From: JAVBKU01 sp031553875
Lineage (GTDB): Bacteria > Bacteroidota > Bacteroidia > Bacteroidales > Rikenellaceae
Assembly: GCA_031553875.1 (NCBI GenBank)
Contig: JAVBKU010000013.1
Coordinates: forward strand, 24,190-88,189
Length of the DNA: 64,000 nt
Direction: 5' to 3'
The notes beneath the pieces were generated by a model. That model was given only the letters and a program-made list of their open reading frames with translations, was not told the origin of the DNA and searched no databases. This document shows, one piece after another, positions 62,278-64,000 of the stretch (its first letter is position 1; each line of letters starts with the position of its first letter). Position numbers and translations under genes: made by a program.

Positions 62278-63339
62278 ATGAAAACATTTGATCTAAAAGC
62301 GCAGAAACCGGTTATCATTGCCGGCCCATGCAGCGCGGAAACCGAAGAACAGACCATCGAAACATGTAAACAGATCGCCGCCACGGGCAAGGTCGACCTG
62401 CTGCGCGCGGGGATATGGAAGCCCCGCACCAAACCCGGCTCGTTCGAGGGCGTGGGCCTCAAGGGACTGGCCTGGATGGCCGAAGCCCGTAAGGTTACGG
62501 GCCTTCCCATAGGGGTGGAGGTAGCGACCTCCAAGCACGTTGAGGGCGCGCTGGAGTTCGGCGTCGACGCCGTGTGGATAGGCGCGCGCACCACGGGCAA
62601 CCCGTTCAGCGTGCAGGACGTGGCCGACGCCCTCAAGGGCAGTGATATATCCGTGCTGGTGAAGAATCCGATGAATCCCGATATCGACCTGTGGGCCGGT
62701 GCCGTGGCGCGCCTGCGCAACGTGGGTATCAAGAAGATAGGCCTTATCCACCGCGGATTCTCGGTGTACGGCAACAGTAAATACCGCAACAACCCCATGT
62801 GGCACCTGGTGTTCGAGATGCGCAACCGCTTCCCCGACCTGCCTATGGTCTGCGACCCGTCACATATCACAGGCAAGCGTGAGTACCTCCTCGAAGTGTC
62901 GCAGAAGGCTGCCGACCTCGACTACGACGGCCTTATCATCGAGAGCCACATCTGCCCCGACAAGGCTTGGAGCGACGCTTCACAGCAATTGACTCCTGCG
63001 GCCCTCGGCGAACTGCTCGACAAGGTGGTGTGGAGGCGTTCTACCACCGACGAGCCTTCGTTCCAGAAGGCCCTGTCCAAGCTCCGCGCCGAGATCGATC
63101 AGGTCGACGCCGAGCTGTTCGAGATACTCAGCAGGCGTATGAAGGTGGCCGAGAATATCGGTAGGGTGAAGAAGGAGAACAACGTGGCCATCCTCCAGGG
63201 AGGTCGTTGGTCGAATATCGTCGACCGCGTGGTATCACAGTCCAAGCAGTTGGGCCTCTCGGAAGAGTTCCTGCGCACGGTGCTCGAAGCCATCCACCTC
63301 GAAAGTATCAACCGCCAGAATGAGGTGATGAACGAGTAG
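62278..63339 (+). CDS. Bifunctional DAHP synthase / chorismate mutase
   Basis: In this 353-residue fusion, residues about 1-260 are a class I-beta DAHP synthase (VIIAGPCSAETEEQTIETCK, GIWKPRTKPGSFEGVG, GLIHRGFSVYG, CDPSHITGKREYLL). About 265-350 is an AroQ chorismate mutase (ALSKLRAEIDQVDAELFEIL, SRRMKVAENIGRVKKEN). It thus catalyses the first shikimate step and the chorismate branch step. The mutase part can provide feedback control by prephenate, as known for similar Bacteroidetes fusions. Last gene of the Phe/Tyr operon, 49 bases after tyrA. Confidence 0.93.
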   Translation: MKTFDLKAQKPVIIAGPCSAETEEQTIETCKQIAATGKVDLLRAGIWKPRTKPGSFEGVGLKGLAWMAEARKVTGLPIGVEVATSKHVEGALEFGVDAVWIGARTTGNPFSVQDVADALKGSDISVLVKNPMNPDIDLWAGAVARLRNVGIKKIGLIHRGFSVYGNSKYRNNPMWHLVFEMRNRFPDLPMVCDPSHITGKREYLLEVSQKAADLDYDGLIIESHICPDKAWSDASQQLTPAALGELLDKVVWRRSTTDEPSFQKALSKLRAEIDQVDAELFEILSRRMKVAENIGRVKKENNVAILQGGRWSNIVDRVVSQSKQLGLSEEFLRTVLEAIHLESINRQNEVMNE

Positions 63340-63377
63340 GTGCCTCCGGCTACGGGAAGAGATTGAGATATACAGAT

Positions 63378-63414
63378 GGTTCGGGCTTGTTTCTACAAGC
63401 CCGAACCGCTTTTT
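63378..63414 (+). terminator. Terminator of the Phe/Tyr operon
   Basis: GGTTCGGGCTTGT TTCT ACAAGCCCGAACC, a perfect 13-bp stem, then GC and five T. Confidence 0.92.
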
Positions 63415-63438
63415 AGGATCGCCGGAGAGGCGACCCTT

Positions 63439-63485
63439 GCCGTCACCCCAGGCGCTTCGCGCCTCGGGGGGGGCGGGGTGACGGC
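63439..63485 (+). repeat. Family D G-tract hairpin, copy D3
   Basis: The outer stem is GCCGTCACCCC / GGGGTGACGGC and the inner hairpin AGGCGC TTC GCGCCT. A one-sided run of eight G separates them. D1 has A-T where this has G-C in the inner stem and different but paired bases in the outer stem. Confidence 0.65.
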
Positions 63486-63560
63486 AGTATCTCCCGGCAA
63501 GCGGGTGCAGGTACCGATAGATATCAATCCTTAATTATCTGCTCCGGAGTTGAAAATATT

Positions 63561-63629
63561 TCATCCGGGCGGCTGCGGGGGTCGGCCGAAGGCCGAGCCG
63601 CCCGGATGAGCATCGCGGTGCGCGATGCA
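63561..63629 (+). repeat. Family C double-hairpin repeat, copy C4
   Basis: Arms TCATCCGGGCGGCT / AGCCGCCCGGATGA are a perfect 14-bp stem, with three consecutive base pairs changed relative to C3. The second hairpin is GCATCGCG GTG CGCGATGC. Confidence 0.75.
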
Positions 63630-63674
63630 GGGTGTCTACCACACACGGATAGAGTTGTTTGTTTTAAGGCGCGT

Positions 63675-63720
63675 AAGCGCCTGCACTCCCCGCATCTGAA
63701 GATTTACGCCTGGAGGAGTG
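63675..63720 (+). repeat. Truncated family A repeat joined to B7
   Basis: 5' hairpin AGGCGC GTA AGCGCCT and GAAGATTTACGCCTGGAGG match the start of family A, then the sequence switches to the B element. The inner part, the apical hairpin and the tail of A are missing. Confidence 0.6.
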
Positions 63721-63724
63721 AAAT

Positions 63725-63873
63725 AATCCGCCGCTTCGGGCTTCTGCCGGGAGCAGGTCTCGTGAGGGAGATCACCCTCAGTTATCGTGTAACGAGGGAA
63801 GCTCCCGTAAGAGACCCCGGCAGAAGACGCGGCTAGACCTTTTGCCTACTTTTGGGGCAATGCCAAAAGTAGG
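63725..63873 (+). repeat. Family B structured repeat, copy B7 (short form)
   Basis: Core and tail helices as in B4. A family A tail-like hairpin (GTACCTTTTG / CAAAAGGGTGC) follows at 63914-63940. The remaining sequence to 64000 shows no feature. Confidence 0.8.
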
Positions 63874-64000
63874 AAGGCAAACAAACTACTGTAAAATCAA
63901 TAATAATCTCTTGTACCTTTTGTGCACACAAAAGGGTGCCTCCCGGCACACGGATAGAGTTGATACGATATAATATCTGATAGTGATTCAATTCTCAACC

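Noticed and set aside
61266..62876. Open frame of 536 codons on the minus strand
   Set aside because: It crosses tyrA and DAHP synthase in antisense and changes composition at the real gene borders.
63606..63836. Short open frames across B repeats (also 33954-34148, 40276-40512, 49144-49416)
   Set aside because: Similar peptides arise only because the nucleotide repeat is conserved; differences between copies keep base pairing, not protein sequence, and there is no consistent start.

Overview
The window looks like chromosomal DNA of a moderately GC-rich anaerobic Bacteroidales bacterium, most like the Alistipes/Rikenellaceae type. The evidence is the Bacteroidetes forms of AIR synthase, SecG and LptE, a TonB-dependent receptor with DUF5689 partners, a GH92 mannosidase, membrane-anchored AraC regulators, a HydG maturase, and repeated promoters of the Bacteroidetes type (TTTG, about 19 bases, then TAnnTTTG). 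The genus is inference. I see no phage, plasmid, CRISPR array, rRNA or transposase gene.

Layout. 0-12.7 kb: a partial menaquinone methyltransferase, a LolC/E-type permease, a zinc peptidase, glutamate dehydrogenase, a hypothetical helical protein, AIR synthase, an ABC-F ATPase, HydG and a sodium symporter. 12.6-20.1 kb: an outer-membrane receptor with two DUF5689 proteins, aroB and typA. 20.1-26.1 kb: ApbE and a secreted 3-keto-glycoside-type set (two Tat-signal Gfo/Idh/MocA proteins, a double DUF1080 protein, a small membrane protein). 26.6-30.5 kb: secG, a small helical protein, lptE, a sigma-54 activator, OsmC and the GTPase EngB. 30.9-37.2 kb: a BNR propeller protein, prs, a hemerythrin/LuxR pair and a membrane AraC regulator. 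37.4-43.7 kb: a structured small RNA candidate and a rhamnose catabolic locus (AraC regulator divergent from rhaB-rhaA-rhaT-rhaD). 43.9-52 kb: a lipoprotein, tRNA-Ser, a large secreted protein and a GH92 mannosidase. 52.2-58.5 kb: nadC and ilvD-ilvB-ilvN-ilvC. 58.8-63.3 kb: a Phe/Tyr operon (prephenate dehydratase, aminotransferase, prephenate dehydrogenase, DAHP synthase-chorismate mutase) preceded by a Phe/Tyr-rich leader peptide and a terminator, which is a classical attenuator arrangement.

The least expected content lies between the genes. At least four families of dispersed structured repeats (here called A, B, C and D) fill most intergenic gaps longer than 250 bases. Copies differ in the sequence of their helices but keep the base pairing, including G-T wobbles and double compensatory changes. 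This indicates selection on folded RNA or single-stranded DNA. A and B copies meet tail to tail, B copies sit inside the rha and Phe/Tyr operons, and two A copies end about 35 bases before start codons. No transposase is linked to them here. Two further small RNA candidates have their own promoter and terminator (about 34.20-34.26 and 37.39-37.56 kb).

Most calls rest on protein motifs read by eye. Repeat boundaries, promoters and start codons are estimates.
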